7,627 nucleotides of DNA, taken from assembly GCA_964620605.1 (NCBI GenBank), contig CAZUHQ010000148.1:1-7627 (forward strand). The letters are read 5' to 3'. The notes beneath the pieces are model-generated. The model was not told the origin of the DNA, did no database searches, and was given only the letters and a program-made list of their open reading frames with translations. The position numbers were made by a program, and so were the translations under genes. The DNA is from Thalassotalea_E sp964620605 (GTDB lineage Bacteria; Pseudomonadota; Gammaproteobacteria; Enterobacterales; Alteromonadaceae). Shown in pieces: positions 1 to 6,249 of the stretch. Positions within the stretch are counted from its first letter, which is position 1; each line of letters starts with the position of its first letter.

Positions 1-1
1 G

Positions 2-84
2 GATGCTGGTGTTGAGCTTCCATGGAAGGACTCGCAGCGTTTTGCTTGTTTACCTAGCAACAACTATCAGGAACATAACCATTA
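2..84 (+). CDS. Possible C-terminal end of a protein that begins outside the window
   Basis: The second plus-strand frame is open from the window edge to a TAG at 82-84, giving 27 codons that read DAGVELPWKDSQRFACLPSN and then end YQEHNH. The composition is protein-like, with W, C, P and charged residues mixed, and the end would lie 13 bases from the stop of the convergent efpL gene, a normal spacing. Against it, 27 open codons arise by chance fairly often and I do not recognise the sequence as any family. No start, ribosome binding site or domain is visible, so this is only a candidate fragment of a convergent neighbour. Confidence 0.3.
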
Positions 85-97
85 GTTTATGCTCTGC

Positions 98-670
98 TTA
101 CTTATCAGCGCGTCCCATAAATTTCTTCTCTTCGGTATTCACTTTGACCTTATCACCGGTTGAGATATGCTCAGGCACCTGAATAATCACCCCGGTCGAA
201 AGTGTTGCTGGCTTAGTTCTAGATGTTGCCGATGCGCCTTTAATTGACGGGTCAGTTTCTACGACTTCCAGTTCTACACTGGCAGGTAAATCAAGCCCAA
301 CTGGCGTACCGTCAACCAAGATCACATGCAAGCCTTGAGTATCTTCATTAATAAATAACACTTCATCAGCAATACTGTCTTTATTTAAATTGTATGGGGT
401 ATAGTCTTCATTATCCATAAAGACATATTCATCGCCATCAAGATAAGAAAACATTGCGGCGCGGCGCACTAAATCCGCGAGATTGAGCATTTCCACGTCT
501 TTAAAAGTTTCATCAACCTTGCCGCCAGTTACCACATCATACATCCGCATCCGGTATAAGCTACCGCCTGCACGCCCTTGTGGCACTGAACGTTCAATGT
601 CTTTAACTATCATCACACGGCCGTTGTATTCGATCGCCGCATTCTTTTTAATTTCACTCGCCTTTGGCAT
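98..670 (-). CDS. efpL: Elongation factor P-like protein EfpL (YeiP)
   Basis: This 190-residue cytoplasmic translation factor is the EF-P paralogue EfpL/YeiP, which binds stalled ribosomes at the tRNA exit site and relieves pausing at proline-rich and some other difficult sequences. It aligns over its full length with my recollection of E. coli YeiP: N-terminal KOW-like domain (about 1-62), central OB domain (about 65-128, with DGDEYVFMDNEDYTPY at 78-93), and C-terminal OB domain carrying the EF-P signature KPATLSTGVIIQVPE (153-167) and the ending MGRAD. The loop that reaches the peptidyl-transferase centre reads SVPQGRAGGS (28-37), with arginine at 33 as in EfpL rather than the modified lysine of EF-P. 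Lysines 23, 51 and 57 match positions I recall as acylated in E. coli EfpL; position 40 is Arg. The ATG at 670 has an AGGA eight bases upstream (679-682). The M14 gene lies 67 bp upstream on the same strand. Confidence 0.96.
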   Translation of the reverse strand: MPKASEIKKNAAIEYNGRVMIVKDIERSVPQGRAGGSLYRMRMYDVVTGGKVDETFKDVEMLNLADLVRRAAMFSYLDGDEYVFMDNEDYTPYNLNKDSIADEVLFINEDTQGLHVILVDGTPVGLDLPASVELEVVETDPSIKGASATSRTKPATLSTGVIIQVPEHISTGDKVKVNTEEKKFMGRADK

Positions 671-700
671 ATTGTTGTTCCTAATATAAAAAGTTAATGC

Positions 701-728
701 AAAATACCAGTTTATTTCTTTGAATCAA
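701..728 (-). promoter_or_regulatory. Candidate sigma-70 promoter of efpL
   Basis: On the minus strand, TTGATT (728 to 723) is followed after 16 bases by TATTTT (706 to 701), which is preceded by TGG, an extended -10 element. Transcription would start near 694 and leave a leader of about 24 bases that includes the AGGA ribosome binding site. It would let efpL be transcribed independently of the M14 gene upstream. Each box matches consensus at only four of six positions, so this is a moderate inference. Confidence 0.4.
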
Positions 729-737
729 GTCCTAAGA

Positions 738-1661
738 TTACGCTTTTTGCGCTAAAACATAATCCAGTCCACCGGTTATCACCGCTACTTGCGCCAGATT
801 ACAATTTTCATCATCCACCATTGGGCTATCCGGATAGACTTCTGTGGTAGTAACATATTGTGCATCGGTAAACCCCATACATAAGCCAAGTTCACGTGCG
901 GCATATTCAATCACGCCAAACTGCGATAAAGGTACGCCAATTAATCGGCCTTCTTCATCTGCCGGTGCAATATGAGTGACTTGCTCGACCGACTTGATAA
1001 TTGCCGTTTGAAATTCCTGCTGAGGATTAACACTGTTAGCAACCAGATAAAAACCGTCCGGAATATTCCAGTTACTGTGCATACTGGCATCTCGCGCCGC
1101 CAATGCTGGTCTAAACTCGGTATTGTCCGTATCCGTGGTTTCATGCAAATCAAAATGAACATCAATGTTCACCGGCAACGAAGCAATAAAGCTCATCACG
1201 GCTGCTGCTTCCTCACTAGGACTATCAGAATAAAATGAGCGATTTGGATCAATCGCTTTTGGGTTCCAGCGATTAATCGTTTCGTAGCCCCATGGACTAA
1301 CACAAGGACATGCAACAATATTAAAATCTTTCTCATAGCTCTTAGCCTTAGTGCGTAAAAATTCTAATGCGCCCTGAACACCACTGGTTTCATAACCGTG
1401 AACACCACCTGTGATCAACAGGGTCGGCTTTTGCGGGTCGAGCTGCTTGCTTAACACGGAAAATAGCGGGTAACGCTCTTGAGCAATCGATAAAGCACCA
1501 TATTGCCTTAACTCAAACTTATCAGCCAAAGCCGTTATTTTAGTGATCACCTGCTGCTGATAGGAACGCTTGAGCTGCTGACGTTCAAACCATAAGGCTT
1601 TTTCTGACTCGCCCCACCTTTTACCGGGTACACCTATAGGGTACGCTTGTTGTTGCTTCAT
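738..1661 (-). CDS. M14-family zinc metallocarboxypeptidase-like protein (AstE/ASPA or REP34-like)
   Basis: This 307-residue protein is an M14-family zinc hydrolase, expected to cleave a C-terminal or side-chain amide bond. The zinc ligands are visible: H88 and E91 in GGVHGYETSG, and H173 in HFDLHET. N140-R141 in DPNRSF is the substrate-carboxylate-binding pair, and E274 in TTTEVYP is the likely general base. The N-terminal stretch PIGVPGKRWGESE resembles the start of M14 proteins of the AstE/aspartoacylase-like branch that includes Francisella REP34. There is no signal peptide or membrane helix, so it is probably cytoplasmic. The substrate cannot be read from sequence; peptide trimming and N-acyl amino acid hydrolysis are both possible. 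The ATG at 1661 has an AGGA six bases upstream. It is not in an arginine-degradation (ast) cluster, which argues against true succinylglutamate desuccinylase. Confidence 0.88.
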   Translation of the reverse strand: MKQQQAYPIGVPGKRWGESEKALWFERQQLKRSYQQQVITKITALADKFELRQYGALSIAQERYPLFSVLSKQLDPQKPTLLITGGVHGYETSGVQGALEFLRTKAKSYEKDFNIVACPCVSPWGYETINRWNPKAIDPNRSFYSDSPSEEAAAVMSFIASLPVNIDVHFDLHETTDTDNTEFRPALAARDASMHSNWNIPDGFYLVANSVNPQQEFQTAIIKSVEQVTHIAPADEEGRLIGVPLSQFGVIEYAARELGLCMGFTDAQYVTTTEVYPDSPMVDDENCNLAQVAVITGGLDYVLAQKA

Positions 1662-1722
1662 ACACTATCCTAAAAACAATTGTAAAAAAACCGGCTCTTT
1701 ACACCGAATAAAAGATCGTTTT

Positions 1723-1752
1723 ATTGTAAAACTAAAGTTGCTTGTTTGTTAA
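1723..1752 (-). promoter_or_regulatory. Candidate sigma-70 promoter of the M14 peptidase gene
   Basis: On the minus strand TTAACA (1752 to 1747, five of six matches to the -35 consensus) is followed after 18 bases by TACAAT (1728 to 1723, five of six matches to the -10). Transcription would start near 1716, about 55 bases before the ATG. It lies in the 149-bp divergent region shared with the kinase gene. On the other strand a TATAAA at 1771-1776 could be the -10 of the kinase promoter, but no good -35 accompanies it. Confidence 0.45.
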
Positions 1753-1810
1753 GTCATTACTAAGCTTAACTATAAATTAGCAATGATGCTGAAAATGGAT
1801 TTTGTGATTA

Positions 1811-4024
1811 ATGTTAACGATTAATGCGCCGTACTTGTTTTTGGCCGGACAAGGATTATTAGCTTTTTTCCTGGCATATTTTTTTTGGCTAAATCATCCC
1901 AAAGCCAGCGGTAGCAAAGCACTACTGGGTTTTGGGCTATGCCTGCTTGTTTTCGCATTTGCTATTCCCTACGCGATTAACAACCTAGCGCTAGTGATAC
2001 TGATATGCACGCTGCTCAATACCAGCGCCCTGCTTTGTTTACAATTTTCCTTAAACAAATTATTGAAAGTAACGACAATTCAAGTAACGCTCTGGCTTCT
2101 CACTCTAGCCAGCGCTTTAGCCTTACTTAATTACCTAGGCACGGCTCGCCCACTGCTAACCATAGCGATAGCTCTGATATTTGCCGCTAACTATTGTATT
2201 TTACTTTATTGGCTCAACAAGCAGCTAAGAGCACAATCGCCTAGGCATGCGCTCTTTATTAGCATTAGCATACTGTTCTATGCATTTGCCCATCTAGCTA
2301 TCAATTCTATTGAAAACCTCACATTTTCCGAAAACATCATAGTTAACCAGCAAATTCTAATGGCTGTGAATCTTATGATTTGCGCTGGTATCGCGATCAT
2401 TTTCGCCGTTATAACTACGTTAGCTAAAGTAAAAGAGCTTTATTTAACCGCATTTTCTCAAAGTAAAAGCGATTTCATCACCAATGTCAGCCATGAAATA
2501 CGTACTCCGATGAATGGCGTTGTCGGTATGCTAAGTTTACTCGAACAAACCCCATTAAGTGCCCAGCAAAAACATAAGATATCAATCGCTAAAAACAGTG
2601 CCTATTCACTGCTGGCTGTGCTTAACCAGGTATTAGATTTATCAAAAATAGAGTCCGGCACACTGGAGCCTGAAACCATCACGGTTGATATCAAACAGCT
2701 AATTGAAGAAACTGCGGAAACATTTGCCTTGCAATGCCATTTAAAGGATCTGGAGCTCATTATTGATACCAGTCAGCTCAACGAACAACTGATCACCACA
2801 GATCCGTCAAAAGTTGCGCAAATTATCACTAACTTGCTCAGTAATGCAGTAAAGTTCACCAACAATGGAGAAGTAACCTTAAAAATTGCATTAATTGCTA
2901 AAAATCAGGAAAGTTACCTGTTAGATGGCACAATAACCGATACCGGCACAGGTATGACGCAGCATGAATTATCACAATTACTCGATGATAAAGCCGAGAA
3001 AGAGTTCACTCAAGCACAAAGCCCTAGCGGCTCAAAATTAGGTTTAAGTATCACTAAAACCTTGTGCAAACTGCTAAATGGTTCGCTTTCAGCCAGCTCA
3101 ACGCCAGGGCAAGGCAGCTGTTTTCATTTTCAGGTTAAAGTCGGCAATAGTGAGCAACCAGTATTGGAGTCAGCTATTACCGATTTATCCAATTGCACCC
3201 TATTAATTGCAGATAGTAATAAAACATCAGCGGCATTACTAAACGAGCAATTTAGTCGACTGGGGGCAAGTGTTATAACGACTACAACCGAGCAGGAAAC
3301 AATAAATACTCTGGAGCAACAAAGTACATTTGATTATGCCTTTATTAGTGAAAAACTATTTAGCCGAGACCTCGATGACTTTGCACAGCACCTTAGCAAA
3401 GTTAGCACCATTAAAAATACCCAGTTCGTACTAATGGCATACTTTGATAGCAGCTATGATAAAAACGCACTATTGTCAGCCGGCTTTGCTCAGCTGATCT
3501 ATAAACCTATTCTTAGCTCATCACTAAATGTCATACTAGATAAGCTTATTGCACACCATGAGCATCAAAGGGCTAACAATCAGACGCCATCCAATATCAA
3601 ACAACCGGCAAAACAGCTTACTGGCAAAACCGTACTTGTAGTTGAAGATAATAAAATCAATCAAATGGTGGTACTTGGTGTGTTAAAGCGAATGAAAGCG
3701 CGTATTTTCATTGCCAATAATGGTAATGAAGCGATCAAGCTACTGAAGAAAAAAGGCAGTCAGATCGATCTGGTATTAATGGATTGCCTAATGCCGGAAA
3801 TGGATGGCTACCAGGCAACCCAACTTATTCGTAAGGGAGAGGCAGGTGAAGATAGCCGCAATATCGTCATTATTGCACTAACAGCCAGCGCTATGGAAAA
3901 TGAAAAAGCAAAATGCCTGGCATTGGGTATGAATGAAGTGCTAACAAAGCCTATTAATGCAGAGGCATTAGGTGAAGCGATAAATTTTTGGCTAACACCA
4001 AAAGAAAATAGATATTGTCAGTAA
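1811..4024 (+). CDS. Membrane-bound hybrid histidine kinase: 7TM-HisKA-HATPase-pseudoreceiver-receiver
   Basis: This 737-residue inner-membrane sensor kinase autophosphorylates on histidine and passes phosphate to an aspartate in its own receiver. Seven hydrophobic helices (about 5-27, 36-56, 58-81, 89-110, 113-135, 146-164, 182-204) replace a periplasmic sensor, so the ligand is probably sensed in or near the membrane. HisKA carries the phosphoacceptor H228 in NVSHEIRTPMNG. The ATPase domain shows an N box (N341-N345, NLLSNAVKF), a G1 box (DTGTGM, 377-382) and a G2-like GSKLGLS (407-413). A first receiver (about 462-580) is degenerate: the phosphoacceptor position is S513 and the second acidic residue is S469, though K565 remains. 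The second receiver (about 606-728) is intact: E612-D613, D658 in LMDCLMP, T691 and K713. There is no Hpt domain. The ATG at 1811 has only a weak GGA eleven bases upstream, and no better in-frame start exists. No response-regulator gene is adjacent; the signal and partner are unknown. Confidence 0.93.
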   Translation: MLTINAPYLFLAGQGLLAFFLAYFFWLNHPKASGSKALLGFGLCLLVFAFAIPYAINNLALVILICTLLNTSALLCLQFSLNKLLKVTTIQVTLWLLTLASALALLNYLGTARPLLTIAIALIFAANYCILLYWLNKQLRAQSPRHALFISISILFYAFAHLAINSIENLTFSENIIVNQQILMAVNLMICAGIAIIFAVITTLAKVKELYLTAFSQSKSDFITNVSHEIRTPMNGVVGMLSLLEQTPLSAQQKHKISIAKNSAYSLLAVLNQVLDLSKIESGTLEPETITVDIKQLIEETAETFALQCHLKDLELIIDTSQLNEQLITTDPSKVAQIITNLLSNAVKFTNNGEVTLKIALIAKNQESYLLDGTITDTGTGMTQHELSQLLDDKAEKEFTQAQSPSGSKLGLSITKTLCKLLNGSLSASSTPGQGSCFHFQVKVGNSEQPVLESAITDLSNCTLLIADSNKTSAALLNEQFSRLGASVITTTTEQETINTLEQQSTFDYAFISEKLFSRDLDDFAQHLSKVSTIKNTQFVLMAYFDSSYDKNALLSAGFAQLIYKPILSSSLNVILDKLIAHHEHQRANNQTPSNIKQPAKQLTGKTVLVVEDNKINQMVVLGVLKRMKARIFIANNGNEAIKLLKKKGSQIDLVLMDCLMPEMDGYQATQLIRKGEAGEDSRNIVIIALTASAMENEKAKCLALGMNEVLTKPINAEALGEAINFWLTPKENRYCQ

Positions 4025-4040
4025 TCCGTAACCCGCATAA

Positions 4041-4208
4041 CTAATCATTCTCACTTTCGTCACTGTCGAGTATATCAGGTGTCACTGCATCAACCACTTC
4101 AACCGTCCCTTCGACAACACTAGTTGCCACGCTAACAGTTGCAGTTACCACAGTGCAACCGGATAGCAATACAACACTCAAAACACTTAACCAAAATTTG
4201 CTCGGCAT
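4041..4208 (-). CDS. Short lipoprotein with acidic tail (55 aa)
   Basis: The minus-strand frame encodes 55 residues beginning MPSKFWLSVLSVVLLSGC. This is a compact lipoprotein signal: basic start, hydrophobic core, and lipobox LSGC with lipidated Cys18. Residue 19 is Thr, not Asp, so Lol sorting to the outer membrane is expected. The mature peptide is only about 38 residues, a Val/Thr-rich segment (TVVTATVSVATSVVEGTVEV) followed by an acidic end from D45 with D48, D50, E51, E53 and D55. The ATG at 4208 has a strong AAAGGG eight bases upstream. The gene converges with the kinase, with 16 bases between the stops. I recall families of similarly tiny gammaproteobacterial lipoproteins of unknown function; this is probably one of them. 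Its role is not known. Confidence 0.85.
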   Translation of the reverse strand: MPSKFWLSVLSVVLLSGCTVVTATVSVATSVVEGTVEVVDAVTPDILDSDESEND

Positions 4209-4216
4209 AAAATTTA

Positions 4217-4222
4217 CCCTTT
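4217..4222 (-). promoter_or_regulatory. Ribosome binding site of the short lipoprotein
   Basis: On the minus strand AAAGGG (4222 to 4217) sits eight bases before the ATG at 4208. This consensus-like site is the main translational support for calling so short a gene and for choosing its start. Confidence 0.75.
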
Positions 4223-4257
4223 AACAATTTCGAAAAACGCTAACCCAAAGAGCCAAA

Positions 4258-4292
4258 AAGTGCAAATAAGCGCTTTTTAATAAAAAGCACTT
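4258..4292. repeat. Nested inverted repeat next to the long palindrome
   Basis: GCTTTTT (4272-4278) and AAAAAGC (4282-4288) form a 7-bp stem with a 3-base loop. An outer pair, AAGTGC (4258-4263) and GCACTT (4287-4292), encloses it. Its right side overlaps the left end of the 20-bp-arm palindrome, so the two structures are alternatives or parts of one compound element. The stem is mostly A/T and is not followed by a clean T-run on either strand, so a terminator role is uncertain. Confidence 0.5.
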
Positions 4293-4332
4293 ATACCAAT
4301 TTGACTAAATCATTAGTCAAATTGGTATAAGT
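4289..4332. repeat. Perfect 20-bp-arm palindrome with 4-base loop, intergenic repeat candidate
   Basis: The left arm (4289-4308, starting ACTTATACCAATTTGAC) and the right arm (4313-4332, ending AAATTGGTATAAGT) are exact reverse complements over 20 bases, separated by ATCA (4309-4312). The element lies between the divergent lipoprotein and LysR genes. Such TTATACCAAT/ATTGGTATAA palindromes are, as I recall, dispersed many times in Alteromonadales genomes, so this is probably a REP- or MITE-like unit rather than a gene-specific operator. It contains no coding capacity and I see no clear target-site duplication. A role as operator for the LysR protein cannot be excluded, since it ends 67 bases before that start codon. 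Confidence 0.9.
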
Positions 4333-4399
4333 TAATAATATTCATCTATTAAGCAAAATAGTTTACAGTAATATCTAAGTGTAATTTGGGATAATCACA

Positions 4400-5311
4400 A
4401 TGACGAAAAAGCTTCCTCCACTTCATTTACTCAATATTTTTGAAGCCGCGGCTCGCTTAGAAAGTTTTAAACTCGCCAGTAATGAGCTTTTTATTACACC
4501 TTCGGCGGTCAGCCATCAAATAAAATCCTTAGAAGCCATTGTCGGCTTTCCACTATTTGCCCGTAAAAGTCGGGGAGTCGCGCTCAATAACGCAGGTAAA
4601 ATGTATCTTGGTTATGTCCAACAAAGCTTTGAATTACTTGATAAAGGCACTAAAGCTATCGAGCGAAAATTTGCTAAGCCCAATTTAAAAATATCAACGT
4701 TTTCCACCATGGCCACCAATGTCATTTTACCCCAGCTAGGGCTATTCCAAAATGCACATCCGGAAATAGATATACGGATAGAAACCGGCATTAACACCAC
4801 GGATTTTCGTTATGATGACTTTGACCTAGCGATCCGTATTGGCTACGGAGACTGGCCAGATGTTGCCACCCGAAAGCTCTTTGATATTGAAATTGAAGCC
4901 CTGTGCTCACCGGAATTTGCGAAAAAATATCAGTTGTCGTCAATGGAGCAAATCAACCAAGTACCATTAATTGATCTAACCTCAATGGATAATATTTGGC
5001 TAATGTGGGCAAACGCCACCGGAATAACGCCAAGCAACTTCAACCACAACCTGACCTTTAATAATTATGAAGCATCATTAGGTGCGGCAGAGCAAGGCCT
5101 GGGATTATGTTTAGCATTAATGCCGATTGAAAATTCACTGATTACAAGAAAACTGTTGATTAATCCTTTTGGGATCAAAATATCTTTTGGCCGAGCACTT
5201 TACGCTGTCTATCGAAAAGAAGATGAACAGCGCCACGATATTCAATGTTTCCTGGATTGGTTGATCAAGTCCCCCAACCTCTTACCAAGTGGTGAACAAA
5301 CCAATAGATGA
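4400..5311 (+). CDS. LysR-type transcriptional regulator, GcvA-like
   Basis: This 303-residue protein is a LysR-family DNA-binding regulator. The winged helix-turn-helix spans about 6-65, with the recognition region LASNELFITPSAVSHQIKSLE (25-45) and the wing FPLFARKSRGVALNNAG. A linker helix (about 66-92) leads to the periplasmic-binding-protein-like effector domain (about 95-290). The motif FDLAIRIGYGDWPDV (141-155) and the segment EASLGAAEQGLGLCLAL (224-240) are typical of the GcvA subgroup, which also includes regulators of beta-lactamase and of amino acid or aromatic metabolism. The length is normal for the family. The ATG at 4400 has a GGGA eight bases upstream. LysR genes often sit divergent from their target; here the divergent neighbour is the short lipoprotein, across a gap filled by the palindrome, so the target is unclear. 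The specific ligand cannot be assigned. Confidence 0.95.
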   Translation: MTKKLPPLHLLNIFEAAARLESFKLASNELFITPSAVSHQIKSLEAIVGFPLFARKSRGVALNNAGKMYLGYVQQSFELLDKGTKAIERKFAKPNLKISTFSTMATNVILPQLGLFQNAHPEIDIRIETGINTTDFRYDDFDLAIRIGYGDWPDVATRKLFDIEIEALCSPEFAKKYQLSSMEQINQVPLIDLTSMDNIWLMWANATGITPSNFNHNLTFNNYEASLGAAEQGLGLCLALMPIENSLITRKLLINPFGIKISFGRALYAVYRKEDEQRHDIQCFLDWLIKSPNLLPSGEQTNR

Positions 5312-5340
5312 ATTATATTCATTCAAATAGTGAATATAAT
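5312..5340 (+). terminator. AT-rich inverted repeat after lysR, possible terminator
   Basis: ATTATATTCA (5312-5321) and TGAATATAAT (5331-5340) are perfect 10-bp reverse complements around a 9-base loop, beginning one base after the regulator's stop codon. TTTT follows at 5343-5346 after CC. The position suits transcription termination, but the stem has only one G/C pair and the T-run is short and offset, so it would be a weak terminator. It could instead be a protein-binding palindrome or an mRNA 3'-end stabiliser. Confidence 0.4.
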
Positions 5341-5344
5341 CCTT

Positions 5345-5373
5345 TTGAATCATCCGTTAAAGCACAGTACCAT
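5345..5373 (+). promoter_or_regulatory. Candidate promoter of the small membrane protein gene
   Basis: TTGAAT (5345-5350) and TACCAT (5368-5373) are separated by exactly 17 bases, each matching the sigma-70 consensus at four of six positions. Transcription would start near 5380, about 35 bases before the ATG at 5415. The support is positional and moderate only. Confidence 0.33.
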
Positions 5374-5402
5374 TTGCTTACTCAGAATTAGTGTGCGTTT
5401 TA

Positions 5403-5407
5403 AAGGA
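5403..5407 (+). promoter_or_regulatory. Ribosome binding site that fixes the start at 5415
   Basis: AAGGA (5403-5407) lies seven bases before ATG 5415. A longer reading from GTG 5391 would place this site inside the coding sequence and has no ribosome binding site of its own, so the shorter start is preferred. Confidence 0.65.
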
Positions 5408-5414
5408 AACTCAG

Positions 5415-5693
5415 ATGCTATTCACTCATATTCAACGTCTATATCGCTTGCTCGCGGTACTACTCGTGCTAATGCCGGTTGTTATCAACCTAATCGTCGT
5501 CAATGACTTAGTCACCTCATTGCTCTACGTACCACTCGGCTGTTTGTTACTATCCGTCTTTTTTATTTTTATCGATCACCGCCTGACAATGTTGTTACGC
5601 TCGCTCACAACTAAGCCGAAAGTTTCAGGGCAAGCAAAGTTAGCAAAACCTTGCACTAACCTGCATCAGCACAAATGGTGCTGCATTCACTAA
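5415..5693 (+). CDS. Small hypothetical two-helix membrane protein with Cys/His-rich tail (92 aa)
   Basis: I do not recognise this protein. From the ATG at 5415 it has 92 residues. A short amphipathic start (MLFTHIQRLYR) leads into two hydrophobic segments, about 12-30 (LLAVLLVLMPVVINLIVV) and 35-53 (SLLYVPLGCLLLSVFFIFI), predicting an inner-membrane hairpin. A basic cytoplasmic-looking tail (HRLTMLLRSLTTKPK onward) follows. The last 13 residues contain six Cys or His residues: C80, H84, H86, C89, C90 and H92, ending HKWCCIH, which could bind a metal or be redox active; that is inference only. It stands alone between the LysR gene and the convergent TPR gene. A strong ribosome binding site and a candidate promoter support it as real. 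The length, lack of known family and isolated position leave some doubt. Confidence 0.62.
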   Translation: MLFTHIQRLYRLLAVLLVLMPVVINLIVVNDLVTSLLYVPLGCLLLSVFFIFIDHRLTMLLRSLTTKPKVSGQAKLAKPCTNLHQHKWCCIH

Positions 5694-5758
5694 ATGCATA
5701 AAGTGACGCAATAAGAGCCTGGCATATTACTTGAATGACAACCAAAGGCCATCGATTA

Positions 5759-6178
5759 TTATTCAGAAGTTAACGACTGATAAAATTCAGTAATTTCCTG
5801 TTTCAGCTCCTGGTTGCTGACCTTGTCAGCCAGCTGATAAGATTGCGTTGCTGCGTCCAATGACTTGTCCTGCTCTGCCATTTCCTGATAACGCTGGGCA
5901 ACTGACAAATAAATCGACGCTTTAAAATCCACTAACTCAAACTTTTGAGCGCACGCTAAACCTTTTTGATAGATATCAATCGCCTGCTCAGAGTCATTGG
6001 TAAAATCCGCTAATGCTTCCCACTGCAAAGGATGATCCCTTGGGGTATTTTCATTCGCAGCACACAACTTGATCAATTCTTGATAGCTTTTATTGCGTGC
6101 ATTTTCATCATCATTGCTCGACGCCGAAGCAATTAACTGACAAATGGCTAAAATTTCATTAAAAAGTGGCGCTTTCAT
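5759..6178 (-). CDS. Small tetratricopeptide-repeat-like cytoplasmic protein
   Basis: This 139-residue, fully helical-looking protein has no signal peptide or membrane segment. Two degenerate TPR-like helix pairs can be seen: about 51-82 (WEALADFTNDSEQAIDIYQK, then GLACAQKF), and about 85-118 (FKASIYLSVAQRYQEMAEQD, then KSLDAATQSYQLAD), each with the alternating small and aromatic residues of TPR packing and the pattern of A, Y and L seven to eight residues apart. A final helix (about 121-136) could cap the solenoid. TPR proteins mediate protein-protein contacts; no enzymatic motif is present and the partner is unknown. The ATG at 6178 has an AAGGA eight bases upstream (6187-6191). It converges with the small membrane protein gene, 65 bases apart, with no obvious terminator between them. 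Confidence 0.82.
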   Translation of the reverse strand: MKAPLFNEILAICQLIASASSNDDENARNKSYQELIKLCAANENTPRDHPLQWEALADFTNDSEQAIDIYQKGLACAQKFELVDFKASIYLSVAQRYQEMAEQDKSLDAATQSYQLADKVSNQELKQEITEFYQSLTSE

Positions 6179-6222
6179 CCGTTAAATCCTTAAACATTAA
6201 CCGAAATAATTTAAACCCGGCG

Positions 6223-6249
6223 ATTATAACGCAGCAACTTTCAGATCAA
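6223..6249 (-). promoter_or_regulatory. Candidate promoter of the TPR-like gene
   Basis: The minus strand carries a perfect TATAAT (6228 to 6223). TTGATC (6249 to 6244) lies 15 bases further upstream, two short of the ideal spacing, and matches the -35 consensus at four positions. Transcription would start near 6216, giving a leader of about 38 bases with the AAGGA site. The -10 is convincing; the -35 is not. Confidence 0.45.

Noticed and set aside
17..28. 12-base palindrome CTTCCATGGAAG
   Set aside because: It is short, lies in the possible upstream coding tail, and has no T-run to act as a terminator; palindromes of this size are expected occasionally by chance.
483..689. Plus-strand open frame of 68 codons over the efpL start region
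   Set aside because: It is antisense to efpL, whose full-length family match explains this DNA; no ribosome binding site or family match supports the antisense frame.
941..1238. Two open frames inside the M14 gene (941-1165 minus and 972-1238 plus)
   Set aside because: Both overlap the M14 coding sequence in other frames, across its catalytic region, and show no protein family features.
4025..4040. Bidirectional terminator between the kinase and the lipoprotein
   Set aside because: Only 16 bases separate the stop codons and no inverted repeat or T-run is visible there.
4612..4800. Minus-strand open frame of 62 codons inside lysR
   Set aside because: It is antisense to the well-supported LysR coding sequence and has no independent evidence.
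5391..5414. GTG start at 5391 for the small membrane protein
   Set aside because: The AAGGA site at 5403-5407 would lie within the coding sequence, and the added residues VCVLKETQ look like a translated leader.
5694..5758. Shared terminator between the convergent membrane protein and TPR genes
   Set aside because: Only imperfect pairing of GCCTGG with sequences near AAAGGCC was found, without a solid stem or T-run.
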